Assembly (NCBI GenBank): GCA_027627225.1
Contig: JAPFQT010000040.1
Span: 248,001 to 312,000, forward strand
Reading direction: 5' to 3'
DNA: 64,000 bases
Source of the DNA: Congeria kusceri
Lineage: Eukaryota; Mollusca; Bivalvia; Myida; Dreissenidae
Shown here one piece after another: positions 51,980 to 62,325 of the stretch. Positions within the stretch are counted from its first letter, which is position 1; every line of letters starts with the position of its first letter. Under the pieces are notes generated by a model. The model had not been told where the DNA came from. It saw only the letters and a program-made list of their open reading frames with translations, and made no database searches. The position numbers and the translations under genes were made by a program.

Positions 51980-52870
51980 TTAGTATGCATTTAAGTTCAT
52001 TTATTTGTGTATTTTAATGAAATTACAAAATAGTGTAGTTGCTTTATTGCTGAAATATTTACATATATCTATTTTAGTAGTGTACTGAAGTTCTATACAG
52101 TCTTAAATCAATATTATTCAAAATGGTATGAAATTGAATAAACGTTACAATATTTTAAATAGTATTGCTACTACGATTGTATAGTTTCTCCATTGTTTAT
52201 ATGTATTTATACTTATTTATACTTATTTACGTGTATCTGTGATTTATTAATCTTGTTTCCCATCCGAGAATTCAGAAACTTTGTATACTGATCATCTCGT
52301 TTCCAACTTATTGTAATATATATATATACTGTTTCCTCATTTGTTCATGTTTCATGAATATGAGCGAATAAAACGTTGACTTGACTTAAAGAAATGATCA
52401 TATTTTGTTTGTGATCCGGATCACCGTCTGGATCCATGATATTTTTTAGAAAGATTCTTTATTATTGATATATTTTTACATGATGGTGTATACTGGATTA
52501 GTAACATAATACGTGTGGGATTGAGCTGCCATGGCGGAGATCTTCCCTCTCCATGTGCCACCAAGTTACATACATGTTTTCTTAAAAGACAAAATGACTA
52601 CAATTAAAGTAATTTCTTTTTGGCAGTTTCAATACATTTACTATTTAGAATAATGCCAGTTATATAGACCCAGTCCGCGTCAGTGTTTTGATAATTAATA
52701 TCATAGCTTCGCCCGACCGATTGCGTATTTTTGAATATATATCAATGGTTGAGCATCATCAAAATAAAATAAAAAATACAAATTTCAGAACAAATGTATA
52801 ACTATATTTCCGAAGGTCTAACATATGTAGCGCGTTCGCTTTCAATCATCAGACGTGTCAAAGTTCCGCT
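51980..52870. other. AT-rich stretch without recognised gene
   Basis: It contains TATATATATATA near 52320 and GAATATGAGCGAATAAAACG near 52358. GTGATCCGGATCACCG at 52412 holds a 12-bp palindrome (GTGATCCGGATCAC without its outer pair). No coding frame. Confidence 0.45.
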
Positions 52871-52879
52871 TGAATGCTG

Positions 52880-53110
52880 GTACATAGAATAGTCTTTCAT
52901 TGCTGCCTCAATCTGGACACATGCAACTGTCGTCTGCACGAATAGTCTACGTCTGCTCCATGCCACATGTAGCACGTTTTGAATGAACATGCCGTGTGGG
53001 TCAGGTCAAGCTGACGCGCAAACCGGAAGTTCACAAACCGGAAGCACGTGACTCCTACGGACCATCTTGACCTAGGTCCATATCTGTCTTCCTCCATATT
53101 GACTGGTACA
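52880..53110 (+). repeat. TTGTCGTCTGC/CCGGAAGT module
   Basis: CTGGACACATGCAACTGTCG, GTCTGCACGAATAGTC, AAACCGGAAGTTCACAAACC and GGAAGCACGTGACTCC. Two CCGGAAG motifs 14 bp apart and an adjacent CACGTGAC are notable. The next 300 bp match 8050-8350. Confidence 0.6.
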
Positions 53111-53456
53111 CGTGCGCCCTGTTTTTCGATGTAGGAGAAGACTACGATTAGCTACATGTGTTGTTGATTTACGCACATTACGAACAGTATTGTTTTTTTA
53201 TTTCCGTCCCAGCACAATCTCATGATCATTAATATTACACCTAACACTATTCAAAGGCCAATATTTAGAAATATTCTTAAGTTGCTCTTAACATAGTTTA
53301 AAATAAGTCAAAATTATAGTATGTATATGAAACACAACAATAATAACAACAACAACAACAACAACAGCCACAACAACCATTTATTAGCTCTTAAGCACAC
53401 ACTTGCATTTTAGCCATATGTACGAATTGACATAAGTGCTATACATAGATAAGAAA
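53110..53456 (+). repeat. Third copy of the 8.05/17.17-kb block, array lost
   Basis: CACATTACGAACAGTATTG, TCCCAGCACAATCTCATGAT and TTATTAGCTCTTAAGCACAC match 17190-17400. At 53456 it jumps straight to the sequence matching 22611, so the 5.2 kb from 17430 to 22610, including array 5, is missing. An AACAACAACAACAACAAC microsatellite is at 53335-53370. Confidence 0.75.
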
Positions 53457-54299
53457 GCATCTTGTTACATAACAAAAATAATTTCAAACAAAACGTGTTA
53501 TAGTTTTATTATATAATTAAAATCTATGCATCTTACATGCAATGTAGCATACATATTAGTTTTATTTTTGTATTATTAATATAACATATTTCAAATTAAT
53601 AACATAATTGCGACCAGATTCAGTTTAATCGATATAATTTTATTTAATAAATAGAAGTGCTTTTTCTAATCGCATCGCATAATGCCTGTTATAATTGTAC
53701 AATTTCAGTAATATAATGTAAATGTAAATTTTTAAAACGAGTGATTGATATGATAGTACAGAAATGCATTGGGAAATAATAATCACTTTCTGTTGTTTTC
53801 GAAACCGTGAGTCGCTAAACATATATACATATATAGCGTCGCTATATTACAAATTACATATATATATATATAAACATATATAGCGTCGAAAGAGTAACTA
53901 CCTAAAACGAGAATTTCCAAATTGACACGGAATGATGTATTTACTGGATAATTTAGTATCAAAATAAAGCTGCAGTAGTTCAATGGATCGAGAGATCGTG
54001 AGTTCCAACTGTTCGTTTTGCGACAGCAGCTCGCAGTCAAAGACCCATTTCTGTTAATTAATGTAAACTGACAGTGTCTACATGTATCTAATTTTATTTA
54101 TTAAAATTGACCTACCAGTATTGAATTATTTAAGCGTTTATGATAACGAAAATTGACAGTATTCTTTATTCGCTATTATTTTAATTTATTTATACTGATA
54201 GGCATGATAATTAGCTTTCTAAAAATGCTCCCATAATTATTGTCCTTGAGTTATAGTTAAACATAATTTCTCTACTTTATTGCTCCTGTACTACGCGTA

Positions 54300-54750
54300 G
54301 AAAATATGCTTGATCGGCGGGCCTGCCTCGTTCTGGATACGGGGAAACTTTCTTCTGCACGAATTGACGTCTGCACGTCTTCTTCGTTTCACATGTCATA
54401 TTTTGAGATGCGGATTACGGTAGTTTGATTAAATTCGTGGACCGGAAGTATACAAACCGGATGTGAGTGATTCCGTATAGCCCGGTACACGTGCACCAAG
54501 CTTCTTGGCGACATCATGCTATTCTATTATGGCGTTGCGAATAAACCGCGATTTACCTGCTTCTTCTGCCGATTAACACACCTTACATTATTAAAGTATT
54601 GTCTGGCCTCCCGGAAACTTTGATGAGTTTTGTTTCCAGACAGAACCGAAAAGGCCACGACTCTACATGTTTTTGATATTTGTGTGCATGCAACGTAACA
54701 TAAAACGACTCTTCCAATATTGGCAGCGAAGTTTAAAGGTTTTTTTTTCA
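54300..54750 (+). repeat. TTGTCGTCTGC/CCGGAAGT module in copy B
   Basis: Nearly the same as 23400-23850, with a few substitutions such as TTGACGTCTGCACG. A minus frame at 54527-54751 shares its last 60 codons with that at 23646-23837, which reflects recent duplication rather than shown function. Confidence 0.6.
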
Positions 54751-55094
54751 CAGAATTTTCATATTTAAATGCAAGACTGGCAACACGTGTCTTTTTTAAG
54801 AAACAAACACTTTATACTTGTCTTGTACGATGTTGCTCTGATATAGATATTGTATGCATATAGTTCGGGTATTGTAGGATTATATCATAACAAGGACTAA
54901 GACATAATTGTTGTTGTTGCTTTGTTTTTCTGTCCGCTAAACATATAAATTTCGTAAAACATACGAGAGGTTGTAGAAAGTCATTTTTTTATAAAATAAA
55001 AAACTAAGAGTTACCTACCTGTCAGCGATTACAATTGTCCGGTATCTGTCTGTGCCGGAACCTTAGTGTGGAATGTTCCTTTGGTATGTCACAA

Positions 55095-55255
55095 AATAGA
55101 TCTACATTCGTGATGATTACTTAGTGTACGATTTTTATTAGTGATAATTATGTACGATCTTTATTAGTTGTTATTACTTAGTACACAATCTTTATTAGTG
55201 ATTATGACTCGGTGTACATTTTTTTTAGTGATGATAGTGTACAATGTGTATTCAT
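55095..55255 (+). repeat. GATCTTTATT repeats without an array (copy B)
   Basis: TACGATCTTTATTAGTTG and CACAATCTTTATTAGTG; matches 24225-24370. Confidence 0.6.
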
Positions 55256-55429
55256 GATGAAATCATTTCATCATCAAAAACGTCCTAAAGATATTAATGA
55301 ACATTTTCTCCAAATTGAATAGACTACACTTTTGTTCTAATATAGTTTTGCTAAGTGTACGAAAACTGACATTGAACTTATATTATCAGAAATCTGTTCA
55401 CAATATTAAGAATATTTTCAGAACAAAAA

Positions 55430-55533
55430 TGCACATACTCATTATGATTTATATTATTGGTACACTACATGTACACATATATCTACCAACTTCCGATCAT
55501 TTTGTTTGACAGGTGCGCTCTTCTATAATTAAA
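55430..55533 (+). repeat. Single unit of the 106-bp repeat
   Basis: ATGCACATACTCATTATG to TTTGACAGGTGCGCTCTTC and TATAAT. It most resembles the first unit of the four at 24555 (ACTCATT), supporting the view that one unit is ancestral. Confidence 0.85.
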
Positions 55534-55729
55534 AAAATTGACAAAATGATGTTTTGATGATACTGTTTTCAGCATTTGCACTTACAGTAGAAGAAATGGG
55601 TTGGTACATCGTCATACATTCTAATGCAAAAAATATTCGAGTTTGTTAATGTACGGTTATATTACCCGGTAGTAAATCAAATTTATAACAATCTAAACAT
55701 ATTTATACATAAAAAAAGTTGTCGATTTA

Positions 55730-56435
55730 AGAAATAATGTTCGATTTAGCGTTGTTTATAAGCTAATAAACAACGCTTTGGAATTATGATCAAAATGAAT
55801 CTACAAACGCTCTCCGTTGTTAATAACCGCCCATCAGAACAAAAACCGTACAATAATCATATCGTGATAATCATGATATGGGAGAAATAATTTCCATTTA
55901 TAATGATCTGACAAATGAACTCTGCAACTACATTCTACAGTGGTCCGAGCATGTTCCCGCGCTTACGTTCGCACGCGCGCCACCGCTGTTACACTTATGT
56001 CATTCATTGATACCAATTCATTCATAAAATTGTTTAATTAATAAAAAGATAAAAAGTTAACGAATGAAGTTAGTTTCGGCTATTTGTTAGCGTTGTTTAT
56101 TTTTTTTTTAATGTGTTAATTACATTTGCGTATTAACTATTCTTACATGACACGCGCTAAATTTCCGTCAATAAACAACTCGAAAAAGTAGTTCCGAAAC
56201 TGTAACATATAGTTTAAATTGTAATTGCAGAATATGTTGTCTGGTCTTGTTAGAATCGAAATAATTTTCGCTTTATCGTTGTTTATCTGTAAATAAACAA
56301 CGAGTTGTTGTTCTGATGCGCGTATATTTAGCCGCTCGGGCTAACGCCGACGTGGTTTATGTACGCATCATACGCATCAGAACTCAAAATAGTTGTTTAT
56401 TTACAGATAAACAACTCAAAATCGAAATTTATTTC
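55730..56435. mobile_element. Hairpin-rich MITE pieces in copy B
   Basis: TTTAAGAAATAATGTTCG with AATAAACAACGC (55730-55790) and CGTCAATAAACAACTCG to GAAATTTATTTCC (56165-56430). The second carries GTTTATCTGTAAATAAACAA and GTTTATTTACAGATAAACAA, two perfect small hairpins. Confidence 0.7.
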
Positions 56436-56573
56436 CTAAATGAATAAGAACAACAACAACAAAAATAATATTTGGGCCTAATATATGAATCATGAGAGTA
56501 TAAGAGGATTGCACCCAAGTTAATTTCAACTTGTTTTTTCTAGCACTTTTTTCAATCTATTTCTTTACATTAC

Positions 56574-56776
56574 TTATCAGGGTCCGTATTCTAGTAAGTT
56601 TAGCTTAAAATATGTTCACTTACTGAATTAACAGCAGTTAATAATAAGTTAATAATTAATAAACACTTAGCACAAAGCATTTAAATATGAATTAAAAAGT
56701 TAAAGAAAAATGATTATTTTAAGGTTACGGCTAAGATTTTAGTTAGGATGTTTCTGAAATACGGTCCCTGATAATC
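56574..56776 (+). mobile_element. TIR element with CCGTATTC ends, copy B
   Basis: TTATCAGGGTCCGTATTC at the left is inverted as GAAATACGGTCCCTGATAA at the right, extending the inverted repeat to about 17 bp. Counterpart of 26197-26405, which has lost part of the left arm. Confidence 0.78.
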
Positions 56777-56909
56777 ACAATGCAAAATATTATCAGTCGT
56801 CCTCATTGTTTGGTATGTTTACATCTTGATAAATTCCGATTGGTCCGTTTCGTTTGCCAAAGCTGTAACATGTAAAACACGTACAAGCAGACCGTGACGA
56901 TATTGTAAT

Positions 56910-57123
56910 CAGGGGCGTAGCTTGAGCGAATGAGGCTTTACTCGCAGTAAAATTAGTAAGTTTTCTAAACTGTATAAGCATTTGATAAATAATGTAAATC
57001 TAAAGAATATATTTGTTCAAGATAAATGATTCAATGTGTTGTTATGTTTTTTCGCGGTATTTGCTCTTCTTATTGCTCTGTAAGCGTAATGTGCGAAGAG
57101 AAGTATGCCTAATTACGCCCCTG
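56910..57123 (+). mobile_element. 214-bp MITE with CAGGGGCGTA ends
   Basis: CAGGGGCGTAGCTT at 56910 and the inverse of CAGGGGCGTAATTAGG at 57123. GTAAT precedes it and GTAAC follows (GTAAT in copy A). CAGGGGC ends are common in hAT-type MITEs, but hAT target duplications are 8 bp and only five bases can be matched here. Copy A keeps only the right part. Confidence 0.65.
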
Positions 57124-57284
57124 GTAACCCGTTTGTTTTTATTATATCGGTAGAACAATTTTACTCTGGATAGTTTCCACGTGGATTTTGATGAGCTCTT
57201 TATTGCCTTTGATTTTGCATCGAGGTTTTTAATTGGGTTCGTAATGTAGAAACGTCGATTGTGATTCGGCGATGTTTACTGCGC

Positions 57285-57411
57285 ATGAATATATTGAAAA
57301 AAAGGCGCATGCGCTCCATCTAATCGTTGTTCCCGAGCAAGGTGGATGTCATACAATTTGACACAGAACTCCAAACATGTGGTTTTTATGGCTAATCATG
57401 AAAATGTAAGT
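57285..57411 (+). promoter_or_regulatory. Promoter/first-exon-like segment, copy B
   Basis: GCGCATGCGC at 57305-57314 is a full NRF-1 consensus. GAGCAAGGTGGATGTC replaces the ATGG of copy A with GTGG, so the short frame there is not kept, but GTAAGT at 57406-57411 is. If real, the unit would be non-coding at this end. Confidence 0.4.
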
Positions 57412-57829
57412 CTAATCCGTTTTGTATTTTCAATTTGTATAAATGAGACTTAGAATAGTTTTATTCAATTAAATTTTACATTTAAGATTGTTGAATAATT
57501 GTGCACTGTTATTTTGTGCGTTTATTGAGTGATTTATTTCTATTATATATAGCATTTCAATCTAGTGATATTGTATCGTGTGTATTTTTGTATAATTTGC
57601 ACTTGCAACTTTGGTTTGAATTTACGAAATATTGAAACTCATGGTACATTTATTTGACACACACTATTTTCTAACATAGAAGTACATGTATTATAATTAT
57701 ACAATTCTGCAAAGCTAAACGTCTTTTCGAACATGATACTGTTTTTAATATGTCGGCATATTTTGGTATCGTAGACATATTTGTTGAAATACATAAAACA
57801 GCCTTGTCCTAAACCACCACGCATTCCGC

Positions 57830-57910
57830 GCTTCGACGGTGCTCCTGTTCCCAGACGATTGCTGGAACGAGGCCGGTTGCTATTGGATACCAGAAACAGA
57901 TAAGTCATCA
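57830..57910 (+). other. Exon-like module A, copy 3 (5' part deleted)
   Basis: Only the second half remains: CCGCGCTTCGACGGTGCTCC, GAACGAGGCCGGTTGCTATT and GGATACCAGAAACAGATAAG. The acceptor-like part and GCCAAGTTGACAGG are missing. Confidence 0.5.
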
Positions 57911-58234
57911 TTAAATCACGTATTCGCGTAATTTGCAGGTATAATTCAGAAAATAGGCAAAAAGGCAAATACTTTCTTCACTTAATAAAAAATGAATATT
58001 TGATATTTTAACTAGAACGTGTGAAATCTTCTTAAGCGTCTAATGTATTATTACGTTAAATACACCCTTTCGATATTGTTGACATAAATGGCAGCTTTAA
58101 CTCAACATTCGGGTTTGGGGTGTACAAGAATTTAGCCTTTGATACATAGACATTTATGTTGCTTAGATTTAAAGCTGATTTCAACTATTTTATTTAATGT
58201 TCAAGTCGGAAAAGAGGAGTGTTTGTTTCATTGA

Positions 58235-58370
58235 AGTCTCCAGTCAAGCCCCTGTCAAATCAGGCGACACGATGGAATGGGCGCCCCCACCCTGCTAGAT
58301 GTCTTGTCAGGGTCATGACCTGGGAGTTCAAAGGAATAAATACGAGTCTCTTCTGATAATAATACATGTG
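58235..58370 (+). repeat. Module B, copy 3
   Basis: AAGCCCCTGTCAAATCAGG, CGACACGATGGAATGGGCG, CAGGGTCATGACCTGGGAG and TTCAAAGGAATAAATACG. Confidence 0.8.
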
Positions 58371-58439
58371 GGATTGATTAAATATAGAAAAATTCAAAAT
58401 GCCAAAGTTTAAGCTGCCATTTACGTTTATAATAATACC

Positions 58440-58495
58440 AGTGATGATGATGATGGATGGTGACGGTGCTGCTGCTGCTGCTGATGATGATGATT
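58440..58495 (+). repeat. GATGAT/GCTGCT microsatellite
   Basis: GTGCTGCTGCTGCTGCTGATG; the GCT run is longer than in copy A (28078). Confidence 0.85.
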
Positions 58496-58649
58496 TATAT
58501 TACCTTTCACAAGGCACTTAAAACAGAATAACATGGTAATATTACTTGTCTATATGTAATAGTACTAGTATATAATATGTAGTATGTTACCATAGTTCAT
58601 GCATCTAAAATAATTAATGATTTATTAATTTGTCTTTTGAATTTCTGCT

Positions 58650-59350
58650 TTCTATTTCTGATGTGGGGACCACAGTGACCGCTATGCTGCTGAAGTGCCG
58701 CCTCTTCGACCTCTACTCCAACGATGCTTAGGACAACAAGAAAGCTGTGCGGACCAGCGCCGGATGCAGACGACAATGATGGCGGCGATAGCACGAGCTA
58801 AGTTTTATTTTTATTCTGTTGATGACTGAGAAAAAATTTCAGAGTTAGCAGACGAAAGCCGATGCTCGGTGCAGAAAGGCTGTCGACATGCAGAGTTCGA
58901 TGTGTAAGACGACCGAAAATGGAAGCAGTCGACAATGGATGACGGCGATGAACTAAGCGAAGTGTTATTTTTCTGTTATTAATGTTATCCCCATAAGATA
59001 TATTACTTCTAAGAATAGGCGTTTTAGTTGATTTTGTAAGATACCCAGAATCCATTTGCGATTTCGACAGAAACACGTGTGTGTACATAAGCTGCTGAAA
59101 AATCGATTTTCAAGTAATTCGATGTCACATGAATCAAAATTCCCAGGAGGCGCGTCTTTTTTATGAAATATTCACTGAATTCAAATTCCGTTATGCACAA
59201 TGTCTTTTATAGCAGAAGATAGAAACGAACTGTTTGCTGTAGGCCTACTTTCAGACGATGCAGGCGACAATCCAAGCTGGATGCAGACGACAATCTTGCT
59301 GCCATGACGACAAAGACGCATGCGCAGGAAATTAAGGGAGGACAAAAATA
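58650..59350 (+). other. Exon-like ladder, copy 3
   Basis: GGGACCACAGTGACCGCTATG, CGAGCTAAGTTTTATTTTTA, AAAATTTCAGAGTTAGCAG, CTACTTTCAGACGATGCAGG, CAAGCTGGATGCAGACGACA and AGACGCATGCGCAGG. Parallel to 28235-28930. Reading frames are not kept, but the acceptor-like TTTCAG and the GCATGCGC are. Confidence 0.5.
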
Positions 59351-59614
59351 TGACAATAAAAACCAAATGATTCGATGACTTTGGGCGGTAAATTGTGTGT
59401 TTTTTCGCGTGATATTAAAATATAAGCATGGAGTTGCGAATGAACAACATTATGTTTCTATCGATTAAATGTTTTTTAACTTTTTTTTTACTAATGATGC
59501 GATTATTTAAATTGTAATTTATTTAAAGGAAACAAGTTATTGAATGGCAGTAACGGTCGATATATTTGAAGTTTAAGTATTGTTTTGTAATTCTTGACGA
59601 AAATAAACGAACTA

Positions 59615-59820
59615 TTTGATATACGGCCTGCTTTCAGACATTGCAGACGTCAATGCCGAGCCGGGTGCAGACAACGAACTTGCTTCCGTGACGACCATGA
59701 CGCATGCGCAGGAAACCTATGGAGGACATAACGATAATGAAAACCAATTGATTCGACGAGCGTGGACGGTAACGTGTTGTTATTTTAATTTTAAACTGTT
59801 CTTACTGTTTTTCGCGTGAT
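59615..59820 (+). other. Additional exon-like unit absent from copy A
   Basis: GGCCTGCTTTCAGACATTGC, GCCGAGCCGGGTGCAGAC and GTGACGACCATGACGCATG. It is a further copy of the ladder's last unit about 385 bp after the previous one, probably duplicated in B. In A this place is taken by the 29056-29905 element. Confidence 0.5.
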
Positions 59821-60059
59821 AATATATATAACTGTGTGGAAGATAATTATCATGTCTCTATATTCAGAACGTTTAATTTCATTAGTTTGTGTTTTTGTTT
59901 TTGGTAATACATTTAAAGATACTGAGCGGTGGTAACGGTCAGTACACAAAACCTTGAAGTATAGTATTGTAACTTTGATTGTTTACACTCTAGGTTGCCT
60001 ATTATGATAATGTTTAAATTAATTATATGTTAGAAGCCTTTGTAGCACCCTTTACACAG

Positions 60060-60545
60060 ACAAAAATCCCACCCCATTGCCGAAGAAAACCGCACCCTTT
60101 TACGGAGGGCAACCACACCCCGTTACCGAGGACAACCACACTCCGTTGCCGACGACAACCACATTCTGTTGCCGACGACAACCACACCCCGTTACCGAGG
60201 ACAACCGCAACCCGTTACCAGTAGCAAAAACACCCCGCTGCCGAGGACAACAAAATCCCGTTACCAACAACAACATCACCCCGTTACCAAGGACAACCAC
60301 ACCCCGTTGCCAACAACAACTCCCCGTTACTAACAACACCCCGTAGCCGAGGACAACAACATCCCGTTACCAGCAACAGCACCCCGTTGTCAACAACAAC
60401 ACCCCGTTGCGGAGGACAGCCTTATTCTGTTGCTGAAAACAACAGCATCCCGTTGCCAACAACAACACCCCGTGGCCAACAACAACACAGCCCGTTGCCA
60501 ACAACAACAACACACTGTTGTCAATAACAAAAACGCCCCGTTGCC
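60060..60545 (+). repeat. 23-bp minisatellite array, first unit of copy B
   Basis: About 21 units, with CGAGGACAACCACACCCC and, in the second half, GTTGCCAACAACAACACCCC variants of irregular length. Preceded by AGCACCCTTTACACAGAC. More diverged than copy A's array. Confidence 0.9.
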
Positions 60546-60800
60546 GACGACGAACAACTTCGATTTAGACGACCTGTGTTCGATGCAGTGGACAGTCGTA
60601 ACTCCAAGCAGACGGCATACAATGACGCATGCGGATGCGACCAACTAAGTACAATAAGGCAACAGTAATACAACAGAACGTAAGAACAAATACCGTAAAT
60701 TTTGATCATAATGTTTTTATTGTACAATATATTTTCCTGCTATTCGTACGGTATTACAATATAAATTTGTTTTGGCGAAAAAAAAAACTCGTACATTGTT
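60546..60800 (+). other. Tail after the first array of copy B
   Basis: CGATTTAGACGACCTGTGTT, CGATGCAGTGGACAGTCG, ATGACGCATGCGGATGCGAC and the AAGTACAATAAGGCAACAG tail match 61850-62000 after the second array. Confidence 0.7.
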
Positions 60801-60971
60801 TTCTGGTAGTTTCATTTAAATAATCCAGATTAAATCGTCATTTATTCTTTAAAGTTAAAATGTTATTATTATTAATCATATGAACTTTCTGGTAGTTTTG
60901 TTTAAATAATCCAGATAAAATCTTAATTTATTGTTTAAGGTTAAAATGTTATTATTATTAATCATATGAAC
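60801..60971 (+). repeat. 86-bp direct repeat between two array units
   Basis: TTCTGGTAGTTTCATTTAAA at 60801 and TTCTGGTAGTTTTGTTTAAA at 60887 start two copies that both run to TATTATTATTAATCATATGA. It marks the junction between the duplicated array-plus-tail units. Confidence 0.88.
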
Positions 60972-60989
60972 GCACATCAGCTTGTTTCA

Positions 60990-61550
60990 GACGACAAACC
61001 GATCCCGCTGCCGAGGACAACAACACCCCGTTGCCGAGGACAACAACACCCCGTTGCCGAAGACAACCACACCCGATTGCCAAAGACAACAACGCCTTGG
61101 TACCGAGGACAGCCACACCCCGTTGCCGTGGACAACAACGCCTTGTTACCGAAGACACGCCCACACCTCGTTGCTGAGGACGACTACATACCGTTGCCGA
61201 GGACAACCACACCCCGTTGCCGAGGACAACCACAGCCCGTTACCGAAAACAAAATTATCCTGTTTCCGACGACACCCACACCCTGTTGCCAAAGGCAACC
61301 ACACCCCGTTGCCGAAGACAACCACACCCCGTTGCTGAGGAAAACCTCATCCCGTTACGGAAGACAACCAAACCCCGAGGACAACGTTGTCCCGTTAAAC
61401 AGAACAACCACACCCCGTTGCATAGGACAGCCACGTCCCGTTGCATAGGACAACAACGCCCCGTTGCCGACGACAACCACACCCCGTTGCCAACAACAAC
61501 AACACCTCGTTTCCAACAACAACAACACCCCGTTGCCAACAAAAACAACT
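60990..61550 (+). repeat. 23-bp minisatellite array, second unit of copy B
   Basis: About 24 units starting right after CTTGTTTCAGACGACAAACC. GCCGAGGACAACAACACC, GCCGAAGACAACCACACC and later GCATAGGACAGCCACGTC variants. The left edge carries the same TTTCAG plus GACGACAA as the exon-like ladder, tying the minisatellite to those modules. Frames of 97-160 codons on both strands are artefacts. Confidence 0.92.
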
Positions 61551-61704
61551 AGATTGCTCTGGAATGGCTATGGCAAGATCACCGTCGCAGTGTCATGGGG
61601 CCAGCCGTCGCAGTGTCATGGGGCCAGGGCAGAGGTGCCCATGTTCACATCCACACTGACTAAAGAAGGGGCTGTCTCCATGACAACACAAGATATGGTT
61701 AGTT
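61551..61704 (+). other. GC-rich unique island inside the 23-bp arrays
   Basis: This segment has no 23-bp units of the usual kind and is more GC-rich and codon-like than anything nearby. One + frame reads GYGKITVAVSWGQP and, after a 23-bp tandem duplication (CCGTCGCAGTGTCATGGGG at 61582 and 61605), EVPMFTSTLTKEGAVSMTTQ. It ends ATATGGTTAGTTCG, where GTTAGT could be a donor. It looks like a captured exon fragment, but I do not recognise the family. Confidence 0.4.
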
Positions 61705-61835
61705 CGTTGCCAACAAGAACAACACCCCGTTCCAAGCAACAACACCCCGTTGCCACCAACACCCTGTTGCCGAGGATTATCACACCCTGTTGCCGAGGAC
61801 AATCACACCCCGTTGCCGAGGAAAAACATACCAAG
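61705..61835 (+). repeat. Short 23-bp array after the GC-rich island
   Basis: Five to six units: GTTGCCAACAAGAACAACACC, CGTTGCCGAGGACAATCAC. It appears to be the end of the array at 60990, split by the island. Confidence 0.85.
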
Positions 61836-62060
61836 ACAACACTCCGATTTAGACGATCTGTATACAATGCAGTGGACAGCCAGAACTCGATGTAGACAAC
61901 ATGCAATGACGCATGCGCAAGAGACAATTTAAGTACAATAACACAATAAAAACACAACGATAGAACAAAAACAGTAAATGTTGATCATATATTGTTTGCT
62001 TTACAATATATTTTCCAGCTTTTCATACTTTTCATAATAAAATATTATTTTATTTTAATA
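61836..62060 (+). other. Tail after the second array of copy B
   Basis: CGATTTAGACGATCTGTATA, CAATGACGCATGCGCAAGAG and AAGTACAATAACACAATAAA, then the join to AATACTCCTGATAAAAG, where it meets the sequence matching 31733 in copy A. Confidence 0.65.
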
Positions 62061-62164
62061 CTCCTGATAAAAGTTTCAGTTCTGTTTTTAATAAAGAAAA
62101 AAGTGCTTGTTCTAAACCTCCACATTTATGTCACGTAATCAAAAAAAATACACCGTTCATCGGT

Positions 62165-62325
62165 CTCCTATAGACGCTTTCTTCCTGTTACAGTTTTTGT
62201 GCCGCCAAGTTGACAGGCTTCCTCGACCTCGTGCAGACGCATTGCTCGTTTCGACCGTGCTCCCGTTTCGAAACGATTGTGGGAACGAGACCGGTTGCTA
62301 TTGGAAACCAACAACAGATAAGTCA
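62165..62325 (+). other. Exon-like module A, copy 4
   Basis: CTTTCTTCCTGTTACAG (62179-62195) followed by GTGCCGCCAAGTTGACAGGC, CTCGTGCAGACGCATTGC and GAACGAGACCGGTTGCTATT. The + frame shared with copy 1 is open for 67 codons from 62128 and keeps RSPIDAFF, RQVDR, RADA and FRNDC. Confidence 0.5.

Noticed and set aside
51519..51994. Frames of 122-157 codons on both strands, including a Thr/Asn/Gln-rich minus frame
   Set aside because: They are translations of a tetranucleotide microsatellite.
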